Assembly: GCF_000003815.2 (NCBI RefSeq)
Contig: NC_049992.1
Location: 10,821,266 to 10,885,265 of the forward strand
Origin: Branchiostoma floridae
Lineage: Eukaryota; Chordata; Leptocardii; Amphioxiformes; Branchiostomatidae
DNA: 64,000 nt
Direction of reading: 5' to 3'
Shown here: piece by piece, positions 40,322 to 53,859 of the stretch
Layout: each line of letters starts with the position of its first letter
Numbering within the stretch: the first letter of the stretch is position 1
Program-made: the position numbers and the translations under genes
The notes under the pieces: model-generated
Told to the model about the DNA's origin: nothing
The model's database searches: none
The model's input: the letters and a program-made list of their open reading frames with translations, nothing else

Positions 40322-42977
40322 TTTTCTTCCCGACGTCCCCTCTCTAGCTTGATGAACGACCTACGAGAAAAGAAGGCAATACATCCGGCTGAGCAAACGT
40401 CATCATCTCATTTGTCTTCCTCAAAGAACCAGGTGCAATTTATCTGCACAGGAAACGCTTCTATGAATGACATCTCTCCTCATATCAAGCAAATCATGAC
40501 TGCCTATATGTTTGATCATGCCTTGTGTCACTGACGTAGATCTTAGCTAAAATTCACAAGGACAATATTACTGGGTTATAAAGTTCATCACTTGTCAGTT
40601 GTACACAATATATCATCGCTACAGAGGGACGACTTCAGCCGCTCAGGGTAGACTAAATTGTCGTACTCCTTGGAAGAGATACAGACTTATTTCCCAACAG
40701 AGAAATAAGGCAATAAGCATATAGTGTGTTGCATGGGGACTGTAAAAGCAACAGGGATGAGAGAATACCATGATAAAACTTATTGAAATGCTCCTAGGGA
40801 TCTGTGGAAGCCATGCGAGCTATACAAGTGTTTGGCTTCAGTTCCGTGATGGAAGATGCTTCGTGGTGCATAAGATCTGAATGAAGAGCAAATTTCGTAA
40901 TGTTTATTTTGTGATATTTCTGAACTCCTTTTTTAAAGTTTTCTTAATTTTTATTTGCACAAAAGTAGCCTCATATGCAGTACAGAGAAATGGGTAAGAT
41001 GAGAACAATGTGCAGTATGAGAGAAGAAGCCTACAAGGCTCATGCTAAGCCTCCTCCCTCAAATTAATCATAGTACTAACGAGATAATTATAGAATTAAT
41101 CAACAGAAAGAAAGAACACTAATGTAGATCAATGATAAACCAAAGGAGCTTCTCTAGATGAACTTCACTCTTGCACGTGTCAATTTGCTTCCCGTTCCCC
41201 TGATAACCTTAGTGCTTTATTCATCGTTGTTAGAAAGAGGCAATTAGCTGAGAGTTACTGCGCCTGCCTACTTTGCCCGCGGCCTTCCCGTCTTGAAGAA
41301 AAACCGGGTGTACGGGTCATCACTGCTGCTAATTTAGCCCAGGCACAGCGGCGAGCATCAAAGACGCGGCCGGCAGCCCTATATAGTCCGCTCGATCAAT
41401 GCTGGATATGAAGTGTTTCATCAATCGCCTCTGACCCGACAGACCTCCGAAGAGATCGCGAGCAAATCCGGCGTACCTCGTACCTTATTAACGTGAGGGA
41501 ATCACTTCAATTGATCGCCCAAGGACCGGACTATAAAAAAGGCGCTCAATGTCGGATTCCATCACCGATCGAATCAACCAGAAGGCAGCAGGATTTCCTC
41601 TCAAAAGAATCTGGCGTGCATCGAATTACGGGCTAATTTTCGATTAAACGGATGGCGTCTCGCATGGCTCGCAAAGCAGGGCTGTTAATCAAGTTTTCAG
41701 ACGATCCTCTGCCATGTTTTGCCCCATGCCTTCCCCTCTACTTCTTCTCAATAATTAGCAGGTACGTCTGCTTTGTCCTAAATCTGTTCAGGTCTTCTCT
41801 CACACCTGCCATACCCGGCCCCGAGTCCCCTGTAGCGTTACCCCCCCTACCACCGCACGATGTGATGGATGCTTACTGGGGCTCTGGCATGATACCCAAT
41901 ACTCACATAAATCAAAATCGAAAGGAAAGTCTCCAACCAAATCTCCGTAATAGGCAGTAGCATCAGGTTTGAGTTCTCTGAGGGACCCCCACTCCATTAC
42001 CTGACCTCTGACCGTTATCCAACTCAAGGGATCATTTCAAGGGGTTTCTCGTTAATCTATATTGGATATCTCTTTGTGAAAACTATTTCCAGCTCGAGAG
42101 GACCTTCCGTGACCCTTTTCTCTCTCGAACTTCACCATGAGAGATAAGAAGAGAAAGGCTCTCAAACTTGTTAAGTTACGGATCGGGAAGTAGAGCTTCA
42201 TCGGAAAACAAACTTCACATCATCAAGTCCCAATTCCGTCCACCAAATGAGTTAACACCCACATGCATGAAAACATAAACCACCCATTACACAGAGTTAT
42301 GACAGTTTTATCTATTTTAATTAGTATGTAGATGTCTAGAAACTCGTTTCTTTAGTTCATAAGATGTGAGAAAAATATCTCTGTAGTGAATTGAAAAAAA
42401 GTCTTTGTAGTGAGACCTTCGTTCAAACAACAAATAGTTTCTTTTGTTTACCATTGTCAAACAAGAACCGAAACATGTTAGAGGTAATACACCGGCATTA
42501 GAAATATGTTTAGCATTCAGGCCATATTTCCGGTCCGTTTTACCATTAGAAGATAAGAACATCATCTGCTTCACCCGTCTGACGTTAGTCTGTGGTGTGA
42601 GACTGCCGCACCATTAGTTAACAGTATTAGCTCCTTCAGCACCAAGGACAGGGGCAGCGCTGTTCCCGCCCTGGCGTCTGTACAATTTGTTCTCAGAGGA
42701 CGGGACCACCCAGTGTGAAGAAAAATGGAAGGGTCAATGAATGAGTGAATGAACCACATAGACTTCTATCGAAGGGTTATCAAGGACTAATACATTGTTT
42801 TGATATTGGTAGAAAATATTCATATTTCTCTCTAAACTATTTCGTTGTTTCCTAAAAGCACTGCAGCAACTCTCAGCTTGAAAACCTAGTAAGGTTCGTC
42901 TTAGAAAAATATGTGGCTTTTGACAACACTTTTCTCATTGTTACTTGCGTATTGATTTTTAAAAGGCCTAACTACTC
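40322..42977. other. non-genic DNA with a GC-rich block at 41.2-42.1 kb
   Basis: No gene recognised. The open frame at 41652-41960 lacks splice signals and domain character. 41200-42150 is GC-richer and complex, and carries TAATTA-type homeodomain cores (for example aataattagca at 41748). It may be regulatory DNA; this is inference. Confidence 0.4.
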
Positions 42978-42980
42978 AGG

Positions 42981-43245
42981 TCGTGTGGCGTAACGGCAGG
43001 GTGTTTGGTCTCAAACTTAGACGTCCTGGGTTCGAATCCGTTGCTATGCCACCGATTTTATGCCCTTGGGAAATGCACTTAACGATTTATTCCACAGTTC
43101 AGGGGGAAATGAGTACAGAACTTCTCGGAAAGGGCGTTAAATGGAGGTCCCTTGTTTTAGGAGACCTAACAAAAACCTAGAGTCCTGGTCGCACCTTGGC
43201 AATACTATCGTATTGGGGTCTTTTCAGTTAGTACCAAATGACAGC
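42981..43245 (+). mobile_element. tRNA-derived SINE
   Basis: Box A-like GTGGCGTAACGGCAGG at 42985 and a perfect box B GGTTCGAATCC at 43029-43039. The body follows with atgcccttgggaaatgcact and gggcgttaaatggaggtccc. The tRNA part does not fold as a functional tRNA (T-stem unpaired). The body resembles SINEs I recall from amphioxus and other marine invertebrates. The 66-codon open frame within it is a by-product. Confidence 0.72.
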
Positions 43246-45648
43246 CATTCCATACCCTTGAGATTTAGCCACACCCATTGTAAGCTCCTCGCAATTCAGC
43301 CCCTGGCTGCAAAGATAGAGTATTCGGCCCATCCAATGATAATAACACACAAGATAAAGGCCTCTAAAGGCAACTTACATCTAAGACAGATGAAGATATG
43401 CTGCCAAATTCTGTTGTGTTATGTTGTAGATAAACGATTGCCGCTATCATTCTGGTAGAACTGCAATCCATCATTGTCAATTCAGGGACAAACAGAATTA
43501 TTCATCATTCTCCATTCTAATCAATGAAAAAAATGAATCACATTTAAGCCTTGGCCAATGAGAAAAGCTTGGGGCGGATAGAAAAAAAATCCTCAGCACC
43601 AAACCTCAGCGCCTGTGACAAATATAGAAAAGAAAACATTTGCAGTTATTATTACAGCGTCGTCAAACTCGTATGTGTTCGTTTTATTGCTCTGTTTACA
43701 ATGAACGCTTCATATTTGAAGACCATTTTAACGACATATTTTACGCCTGCTTATGTTTTATTGGATAGTGCTTAAACTGTTCTGTTACGAGACTTTCAAA
43801 ACAAGACTTCACTTTCCTCACGAGCCTATGCCCCAGGTTTAGCTCTCTAGTAAAATCTAATGATTTATTCCCATTGTAAGTGGCCTGGGCCCGGCTTGTA
43901 AAAACTCCGGACCTGCCACGCCCGTGCGCAACCTCTATTAATTACCCTTTACACACACATCAAGCTCCATCGATCTCCTAGGATCACAGGTCAACACATA
44001 ACACATCATATAGCACGGCCTTCCCGACTCACCCCACAACCTTAGGGCACCCGCCTGTAATTAGGTCTCGTTAGAACCACAAACGCAATCGGTTGCCGAG
44101 CCACAAACGGCTCGCTCTGTCTGATCGAATTGCAAGCACTTAGTATGCATAGAAAGTTCTCATCTAAACAATTACGGCAATTCCTTTTTGCATGAATAGG
44201 TAAGTATAAAGGGAGGGAAACAGTTGCCGGAGGTCTGCCCGTGTCTATTGATTGGCGATTGTTGGAGAGTAATGGAGATTGATCATGTGGATGTGCGGTA
44301 GAAGTTTCTTATGTATATAATCAAGTACGTAAAAGCTTTTTCGGTATAACGGATCGTTTCTGGGTATGACGGCTTTGCCTTTTCTATGATCTCCCTTAGG
44401 TCAGAATAATTGGAACATACGTGTCATCTCGGAGATAATGAAGCTTGTAAAATCATATGTTACGGTTTAATGGCCATAACGTTTACATGTTTTAGAATAT
44501 CGTTTAAGATCTAAAAGTAGACGAAGAATAAACACAAGCCGTTTTTTATGCAGATAGGTTTGGAGCATTCACTAACGGCATAGAATGGCCGCTACATGTC
44601 TACTGATAAGCGCTCTAGTGTCGACCGTAAAAAAGGCAAACGGACTGGTGTCAAGAAAGTTCCTTATGAAGAATTGCGGGGCAACATCTGAAAAATTAAA
44701 CTCAACGTTTATCACTGCTTCATCAACGATTGCGTTAATATAGCTTCGTCACAGGAGAGCACATGCTGTCATACAGTGGTTGAGAGGCGGAACACAGATG
44801 TTCCTTAAACTACGTAAGTCACCTTCGCTCTTTTTCCGAGATGATTTAATGCGTTGCATAATGTTGGCAAGACTGGCTGCGAATGACACTGCTTCTCTGA
44901 GGAGTCTACTTGCTATTAGAAAGATGTCAGCACGGGGGGTGGGCGGGGCAAGGCTGTCAATCCAAAACACACACCGCTGAACTACGACAATCGCAGCGTG
45001 TCGTCTGCAGAGGTTGCCATCAATTCTGGAATGTTTGTATCGTTTTAAAAACTATACGTGATTGTGTTACAGCTTTTAGGCGACATCTCCTGGGTCTTTT
45101 GAAAGTCTTTTTTTATGACAATGAATACAGCACTGTAGATGTAATAACAACCACATGAGGCTTACACCGCAGTCAAGTACATAATGTGTACCTAACGTGG
45201 CCTACCCTAACAAACTACTGATCTGTTTGTTCTTACTAAAACACATTCATATGGGAGGCAAGCATGAACCCCAGCACTGTCTTAAGGTAGACTCTTACTA
45301 CACTTGTGGCACCTGTGCGACACTGCGGGGTTCGTAGATGACTCAACGAATTTCAAAGATAAAGAACGAATTTTCTTCCGTTTTTGTATTTTGTTGTCAT
45401 ACTTTTACCTATTACGCAATATCTAAATTATTAGAAATCGCGAAAATAACAAAACAGTAAACCAACCCCGCAGTGCCGCATGGGTGCCCCAGTGAGTCCA
45501 ACTTTACCACTTGATACATAATGTAATCAAACACCACATGGTGTCTGTTCCCTTTAAATCACTAGTAACCATGGTAACGGCCGACTGGTCCAGGTCATTG
45601 ACCTTATTTATTTGCAGAAGAAGTAGAGGTAAACACAAACATAATTTA

Positions 45649-45664
45649 CCCCCCCCCCCCCCCC
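45649..45664. repeat. poly-C tract (16 C)
   Basis: Sixteen consecutive C. Length is likely to be unreliable in the assembly. Confidence 0.9.
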
Positions 45665-48600
45665 TCGACCTTTCAGGTGCTACTATACACTACCAGCATA
45701 CTGATTCACACTATTTGTTTCACACATTGCTTACAAGTAATATAAAGGAAAACCATATAGGATTATTGATGGGCATGTCACCATAGCAAAAGCGCATGTA
45801 CAAAATTGATTAACCGATGGTCGACTCATAGCTTGTAAATATCTGGGGCAAGTAACCCCTTGGTTATTTTGGTAGAGTGCGGTTATGATGTTATGCTATA
45901 ATCTGTGAGTTAAACAAAGAATGTGGTTATACTGTGCATCACAAGATGTACAAAAACACTACTTTTAAAAAAGCTGTTGAAGTATTCTATATGAATTATG
46001 TGTGGCATAAGTCTCCTCTTCAGATGAAGCCGTACCGAGTGTATTATTGATGTGAAGCGACTTCCGCCGAGATCAAAGAATGTACGCCTATCGGGACTGA
46101 TTGTATTGTCAGTGTTTCCATCAAGCTTGTGCTGAAATACATGCATGCATGTATATCAAGCAAGCAGATAACTTCTCTGAATCTACGGCCGTCAAACTTT
46201 TATTCTTGATCTCTTGAAATGAGTCTTGGACAGAAATTAGCACCACATTCGTAACGCAAACAATAGACAGCAAAATAGGGGAGATAAATCAATGAAATTT
46301 GTGCCCATTAAAAAGTAATGAGCAATGTTATTGTAGATACTTGATAGTTATTGATAGTCACATTAACAAGGACAACTAAATGAAAGTCCCATAATTGCAC
46401 GTTCATTTTTCCATTCCACAACAGAGATTCCTTTGCCATAATATTTGTAACATTAAGCCCCTTTCAGACTCGAATGACCACTAAACATTTCGTTATTTTG
46501 TGTCAAGATGACTGGGGCATACAATGTACTGTGTTTTAATCGGATCAAAATTCAAACAATAAGTATATCTGATTTTCCTTCCATCAGATATTTTCATACA
46601 CACATATTAGGAAGTGATTTGAAATGGTTTCCTTTGTCACCCCTCCAATCCTTACTGGTTCGTCCCTAATAAACGTAGTAGTACGATATTACCATCGGCA
46701 TTAACTATTTACATAGTAAGATTGAAGACCCCGAAAGTTTGGACATCAATCTCAGCGACTGTACTTTTCCACAGACCGCTATCAGCTGTCATGGCGTCCT
46801 CTCTCTTTAAACACTTTTCCTCAAAGGTTAGCAAACTTTTTCAAAGGTCAAACAACTCTCATCGCTCAGTTCATCTCAAGCTACCTATCAGAGTTCGGCG
46901 AAGGAGGCAATTTCTCATACAATTCGATCGCGCAAGACTTTAATTGCGTCCACAAAGACAACAAAGAGAGTGGCAGATTGAACCAATAGGTCAAGTGGAC
47001 GTGCACAACCATTTTTACTAGATTGGCAATTTCGCGTTTAAAGGGAAGCTGGCCTTTAAATTGGAGTGCGAGGATTCGTCTCATTCAGAAGTGCTGTAAA
47101 CAGGCTGATTAGCCGCTGTAATACAGCCGGTAATAATGGTGAGGATCCTATTTGTTTTCCGTCAGCACTAGGATGTGAAATTGCCTCGTTGACCTCATTT
47201 TTCACAGAAAATGGATGAAAAAACAGAATTCCAAATATTTGGGTTGCCGTAAATTACCGGCTTGGCACAGTTGTCAATGATGGAGTACACAGCTCAGCTA
47301 GCTGTCAATACTTAATACTAACAGCGCCTTACCACTTGGATTCCCGGACAAAATTAGTGGGCAGGAAATATATGGTTTCTAGCGAGGTGCTCTGCTATTC
47401 ATTGTTGGCAGTTTGATCAATGACAGCCGTTGGTCGACTAAGGCGCGCGGGTTTAGGTTCGGATTGGTCGACTAACGCGCCAGAAAATTGTCACAAATGA
47501 GGCTTTTAACTGTGCCTTCAGGGCGCGGTGTGAACCTGCCAGCTCACTGGTCACATTCTTCTACAAGTCCGGTATGTCGTGCAGAATTCAAACACGTCCC
47601 AATTAGGCAGAAAGGCGTGAATTCCTTCTAGTTCCGTGATTCAGATTCAGTGTATGATTCAGATTTGAAGTGACACATTTTGTACAGTTGCGTAAAACGG
47701 ATAAAGAGTAACAAGAAATAACAAGAAACAAAGCCGCACAGCTATTGTCCATATTTCAACCCCATTATCGTTTTAAAGTAAATAAAAAGATCTACTATCT
47801 GCAGTAGGAAAGGAAGCTCTAGATAGATGAGCATTTGTATTAACCAATACATAACAGAAAAAACAACTGTAAAATGAGTCCACGTCCTCGACAGACAGCA
47901 GCGCATCGCAAAAACATCTATGTATAGCAGAAGCAATTGAGCGAAAAATAAATTTTCATCCAAAAGTAACGAATAGCTTTAAGAAAATGATATCTTGTAT
48001 ATAAAGCTGGGCACATACAACGTCGTGTTGTAATAATGGTGACCGACAAGCGAAGGATAGGACAGCAAGCTCACCATGTTTAAGAATAGGACAGGTTGGT
48101 AAGAATGTTAACATTAGGTACGGAGGTTGGTACAGAAGCGATTGCATTACTAAAGCCCAACTGCGCCATTCCCAACTACGTTATTACTGTAACAATAGCA
48201 ATGCGCAAAAAGATGATCAAGGACTTATATTCAAACAATATGATGTTGAAAAAAAACGTGAAGAACACACCAGTTCCCCGCTGAATCCCCACGTGGCTCC
48301 ACGGTACAGCCACCCCCTCCTACCGCCCGTCTGCCCACAGTCCTACCTGCCTCCGCCCCAGACAGCCGCTAGTCACCGATGATCGACACCGTCTCTACTA
48401 CGACTCTCGTATGATCGAACGCAGTCGTAGCGCTCAGCTATTCCACCTTCGTTATCATCTCCTTATTTACCGACCTTTTTCCCGACCGATATCAAATTTC
48501 TCTGGTGAATTAAATCCGCCATATACTACAACTTAGGCTGAAGGAATCGATCCTTAGGAGGAGACCTATTTCTGGCTTAGTGCCAGCACCCATGCGGGGA

Positions 48601-49784
48601 TTGTTCTGTGAACGATGATTGTAGTTACGCCTCTCTCCGCGCTCATGAAGGAAGCACACCATGAGGTCTGCGGAAAACACAACAGGGACTATCGTGAGGA
48701 AGGAGTCTTTTAACGTAGCCAGGGTGATTAAGCAGAGATTTGATTAATGTTCGTTACTCTAAAGTCAATCTGTCTTACATAGCATGCCTTTCGTATGAGT
48801 CTTTTAGGATCAGACTCGGAAAATAAAATCCAAAACACTCAAATCGAAAGCATATTTGCTTAATGTATCGAGTATGCGCCTGTAAATCCCTTATACGGCG
48901 ATGGCAATGTGACGAACTCAAAGGCGTTTAAGGGGCTACAGAGGTGAAAACAAATGTCATCTTCCCCCAGATTTGATCCTTAAGCTTGATGGTTTTGAGA
49001 TGAATGAGAGATAATATGTGGTCTGGATGCCAGTATGATGGCAGTCTGTTTCGATATTCTGCTATGCGAGGACAAGTGTGGCATTTCTTCATTGCCAGTC
49101 TCTTGGTCCATTACACCCCCTTTCCCCGACCAGAGACAAGAAAATCCTATTAGGGAAGCAGCATATGTGCACACAGGACGGAATACAAAGCAGCAAGATC
49201 ACCAAAGTGGCCTTTACGAACCAAGAAAACAGCAAGACATTTTCGTCGTGTTATTGTATTATCTCCAATTTCTCATTCTGGGTCAGCTAAGTGTCCCAGA
49301 TGCGCTATGTTAAGGCAATTGGCATTTCTGGGGCAAACGTCATTGTCTGTAACAAGAATTCCCATGTTCATGTCTTACCAGGAAAGCACCAAGACATTTC
49401 CTAGATTTTGTTATTTCCAATTGCAGTCCCTCTGTGAAGTAAGTTTTACAACGCTTAGAGTCGACGTTTCTGGGGGAAACACAATTTCATCGCTTTCGCA
49501 TATCGTCACTGCATAGCTTTGAAACAGCAATATAGATATATGTAGGAACATTACAACCACTATATTTCCAATTAGCCAAATATTAGTAAAAGATTCAGAA
49601 TACAAGCTCATTGTCAACAATACCAGGTAGCTTGCTTTCAAGTGTGTTTAATCTGATCTTGTCTGTACAAAGTTTACCTAGTTTCATTAATGCGCCCGCA
49701 GAAAGGAAAGGAAAGATTGAGATTTCGTTTCAAAGAAACGCGTAGTAGCTAGGGAAAGATGTGCAAATTACGCTTCTGTACTGT

Positions 49785-49875
49785 GTCTGAAAGAAAGAAA
49801 GAATGATAAATAGAAAGGCAAAAGAAACACAAAGAAAGAAAGACCAACAGAGAAAAAGAAAGAGAGAGATACATA
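49785..49875. repeat. purine-rich (GAAA)n low-complexity tract
   Basis: About 90 bases of gaaagaaag and agaaag variants on the plus strand. Open frames on the minus strand here are Phe/Leu/Ser-rich artefacts. Confidence 0.85.
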
Positions 49876-51125
49876 AAGCAAAAGATTGAGCTCGATGCTG
49901 ACTAACAAGAGAGTCCATTGGAGGGAAGTAACTCGAACAAAAGCCATAAGCAAGATACAAGAAAGCAAAAACAGACCGAAATTCAATTGCAGTAATGGTA
50001 TTCTTACCTTTACCACCCCTAATAGGTTAGTTAGTCTCAGCTTCTAAAGAGATCGTGCCCCAGAATTAGAGACGTCGCGATTTCTGTGGGAATCTAACAG
50101 CTTGTTTCCCACATGAGCGCTAATGGCTGGCGGCGTAGCTCCTCAGCTCGGGCGTGTAGCTTCATCAGAACCCTCTCTAGGGGATGAAAGGTCGCCCATT
50201 TAAAGATCAAAGAAATGAAGATCAAATGGGAATGTCCCGCTCAATTCCAGACGTTGGGATTTCCAATACGTCAAGATCATGGATTACCGCTTAGAGAGGG
50301 CATCTTTTTATATACATCATAGGATTTATCTTATTCAAATACAATGTGATCACTTAAGGGCAATAGCCAATATAGTTTTTAAGTCATAATCTTTTTTCCG
50401 ACTGCGCGACAGAGGCCGGCGGTACATGGGAATGAATAGGCGATCATGTATAACTATTTTTCGGTAATCATCTGTTTGCGGCAGTAATGAAGACTGAGCG
50501 GTTAAACGCGGGCGCGCTAGAAATTGAGGTTATCAACACTAGATTACGAATTAAAACCGTGACGTGGTGATTTCCAACTGCCGTTTTCCCCCCCTGACTT
50601 TTAAGATTTGATGCCCATCAGGTACAAAGTACGCCGTAAGTCATTCTCTATGTATGGCCTTCTTAGTTCGATCTCCAGCTTTCCCTTTCATCGGCCACTC
50701 CATCGATTCTAATCAGTGTTTCAAAGATCGCCAATTTCCCGCAGAATTTGCTCGCCCCAGCCGTTCTCAGTTAAAACATACACGCCGGGACAGATGCTCG
50801 CGTCAAGCCTGGGTAGGTGAATAAATGGAAAAGACACGGGCTGCCGGTCGTAGATCGATCGGCAGACGATCCCCCTACGCGCGCTCTTCCGGCGTCCCGC
50901 CTCCGCTGCTTCCCTTGATACTCGTCCGCACCTTTCTGAATTCCCCCTGTCTCGAACCGTCCCTTTGAAACATAACCGCAATTACAAACGAAGCGCTGAT
51001 ATACGAGAAAAGCCGAGACCGCCAGCCTCCGAAACGGCGTTGTTGTTAAAAGAGACGAAACATTCGGTCAGGCCAATTCTGTTCATCAGTAGCCTGGCAG
51101 TAGACAGGAATGGAGTTACACTTAC

Positions 51126-51299
51126 AGTTTGAGAGGCGTCACAGTTGGTGCATACACGCCTCCTGACGGATTGGCAGCTCCCAGCGTTAGGGTCGAGAAC
51201 TTCTCGGCAACCCCCTGCGTCGTCTCTGAGGCCAGCAGCGGGCTCCCGTCTGCGCTTTCAGTGATCTTCGCTGGCAGAAATATGCTCCCTCGGTCTATT
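51126..51299 (-). CDS. possible isolated internal exon
   Basis: On the minus strand a pyrimidine-rich acceptor (tgttttcctag) precedes 174 bases ending CT before GTAAGTG, a consensus donor. The frame is open only in the phase that gives IDRGSIFLPAKITESADGSP, LLASETTQGVAEKFSTLT and on to SGGVYAPTVTPLK. Length 174 is divisible by three (phase 2-2), so it could be a cassette exon. No partner exons or known domain were found, so the gene it belongs to is unknown. Confidence 0.35.
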
Positions 51300-53787
51300 C
51301 TAGGAAAACAAGGAGCATTTGTTGCTTGTATAACCAATTAGATCGACCAAGATTTCAGCCAATCTCTCACGCGCGCCAATTGTGGAGGGATCTCTTCGCG
51401 AGATCGAAACCTGATGAAAGTTCCCATCTCCTGCCAGCATTCATCTTCCGGAGGCTGCTGCTGAGTTTGTTTTCTGACGGGACTGCATTCCATTGCGCTA
51501 ATTCTATCAAGGCATGCCGATATCAGAGCGTCCGCCACGGCGCGACGTGGCGTTGGGTCTAACGTAGCGACGTTTCAAGATCCCTCTCTAGGAGGTCTTG
51601 GCGTTTGAAGCTCACGTGCGTCGACGGCGGCTCGTAATGAGAAATCCTCCTTATTCCAGCGAAGCTGACCTTTACATTGAGCGCGAGGAAACCGTGAATA
51701 ATTGCATTAGATGACAAGGAAGCCGCATTATTGATAATCCAGCGCGTCTATTCCATAAAGGATTTGGTCGTTCGCTCAACATTACGGTAATATTACGGAA
51801 TAGGCTCGATAAAGTAACAAATATCTCCAGGGCTATGATTGATGACCAAGGCTAGAGATATAAGACCTTGAAGAATATGTCAATTCTATCCCCGTGATCC
51901 CAAATTTTGTCAGGCAGATCCTGTCGTTGTATATATGTGCTCTCTGACCTTTTAGCTCCCCTTCACGTATATCATTTAAATGGATATTAGAAAAAATCAT
52001 TTCATTTACAGTGAGTATACATCTATATGTCTTCAGATCAATAATTGATGAGTGATAGATAAGTCATAATCTCGAAGTCATTAATTGTATATTGAGTTAA
52101 AGAGTGATTAGTTTGCAATTGACGCAACGTTCGACGTTTTGCAAGACGTTTTGCCAAACTACGAGGTGAAGCGCTTTGGATGAGCTCCTCAAATCCACGA
52201 GTTAATAATATCGAAAAGAAAGGTCACAAAAGAAGTAACATGTGACTATTGCCCGCCAATTCCCGTGTAATTCGATCAAGCGGAGTAATGAAATAATAAT
52301 ACAGCGACGGTGAGGAGAATCAGATTGTATATTCTTGGTGATCCGTTAACTCACCGGCGGTAATGATATGATTATCTTGTCAATGTTTCAAGCGTTAGGA
52401 ATTATTTATTGATCGGGAAGAGAAATGATATTGTAATTAATCTGATAACAAGGTACAAAATCACAACAAGCGTGTTTTACCGTAGCGACCAGTATGTTGT
52501 GACATTTCAAAAATGAAAGAATACACAAGTAGGTTACAAGGCACCCTAGATCTGTAGAGATATGCGGCAAGAAATTATGACTAAAACCAGACGAACAAAC
52601 TTTTACACCTAACATTCAACAGCGACGATGAAATCATGCAATATAATTATAAAGCCACTTAAATGGTCAACAACATAGCTCCGCAGAAAATTAAGAAAAG
52701 AACGCTATAAACAAAAATAGTCCATTGAACAGCTATCAGTACCAATGGATGAATCCCGCCGAAGACTAAATAAAACTGATCACTAAAAGTATAATGATTA
52801 TCATACACAATGAGTTTATTTACTACGGAAGGGAATATACAAACGTTAGATATAACTTAGATTGATAACTTTCTACTGCCGAAGTTTTCGTCATGTTTTC
52901 TGATAAGAATACATAAGGCATCAAACATCTTGGCATCACAGATATACTCAACCCTTTATCCCGACCACTATGTTTATCTGCATCACAGTGGGAAGTAGAC
53001 TTGTCAATAAATACCTTTCACGGAGTTTGAACAAGTTGTATCAGTGGTGATCTATAGACAACGGTAGAGCTGTCAGCTGGATGATTTTGGACGACTGGGT
53101 GGGAAAATTACCTTCACATTCTCCCTAAAGCTATACTACGTATTATTTGGACAATACAAAAAGTAGATTTTCCTGCCATTTATTTACATTTATTTCAGTG
53201 AGAGAAGTTGCAACATCAGTGCATCATACAAACTGTGATCTTCCTACATGGACCTCCATGCTTCCTAGGGAAACATGCCCACATCTGGCTTATCATATTC
53301 TTGTGTGCCTGACTGCACGGTGGGGTGTCTGATGACAGTTTCACTATGTTTTTGAAAAACGTAATCTTGGCAATATTTCTTGCAGTTTTGAAGGGAATGT
53401 AACCTCAGCTTATTGATACCCTACAAAATAGAATAGTAGTAAGTGCATGATTATATCCTATTCTGAAGTGAAAAAAAGAAGTGTTTTCAAAGAAGAAGAT
53501 CTTCCCCTGTAGCCAGCCTGGAGTGTTATGAACTCATTACGCCACCTGCTAGGGGTCCTACTGGAGGCCTGGAAATTGTTATTTACAGCCAGGAGGGTCT
53601 AACTCTGATGGTCACTCAGATAAGTTACGTAAGAACCTCAGATTGTACACTGGAGTGATGTAACTTTATCTACATGAACAATTTTAACATGCAGGCAATG
53701 GCAGACACGATATTAGCTGCTGATATGTGTTATGCTACGTGCTTTGAAAAGAAACAACATGATAATGATCTATTTACCATTCAGTAG
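51300..53787. other. non-genic DNA
   Basis: No gene recognised. 51.3-51.8 kb is GC-rich and complex; a minus-strand frame at 51538-51338 lacks a good start and has only a weak donor. 51.9-52.9 kb is AT-rich with many ATTA and TAAT cores. Confidence 0.4.
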
Positions 53788-53859
53788 AGAGTAAAAATCG
53801 AACCCTGTGCCTTATAAAGCAAGCAAAGCGAGCATTCTACCCGCTAGGCTATTGCAGCC
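53788..53859 (-). mobile_element. tRNA-like SINE head or tRNA pseudogene
   Basis: The minus strand reads GGCTGCAATAGCCTAGCGGG and continues with TAGAATGCTCGC, an anticodon-loop-like TTTGCTT (would read TGC, Ala) and box B GGTTCGATTTT. The acceptor ends do not pair, so it is not a functional tRNA. Confidence 0.55.

Larger units (their letters stand above)
43246..51125. other. non-genic DNA, possible regulatory landscape
   Basis: No gene recognised in 7.9 kb. GC-rich islands (43.9-44.1, 47.1-47.6, 48.3-48.7 and 50.1-51.1 kb) alternate with AT-rich stretches. At 48289-48395 a Pro-rich reading frame follows a possible acceptor, but there is no partner exon. Low-complexity tracts are listed separately. 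Confidence 0.4.

Noticed and set aside
42985..43053. Functional tRNA gene
   Set aside because: Box A and box B are present, but the T-stem does not pair and the spacing is short for a tRNA; SINE is the better reading.
42983..43180. 66-codon frame starting MWRNGRVFGLKLRRPGFES
   Set aside because: It is the translation of a tRNA-derived SINE.
48289..48395. Pro-rich terminal exon (PLNPHVAPRYSHPLLPP...) on the plus strand
   Set aside because: A plausible acceptor exists, but no partner exon or known domain was found; a GC-rich island explains the composition.
50721..50981. 86-codon minus-strand frame
   Set aside because: No splice signals that chain with the possible exon at 51299-51126, and no domain.
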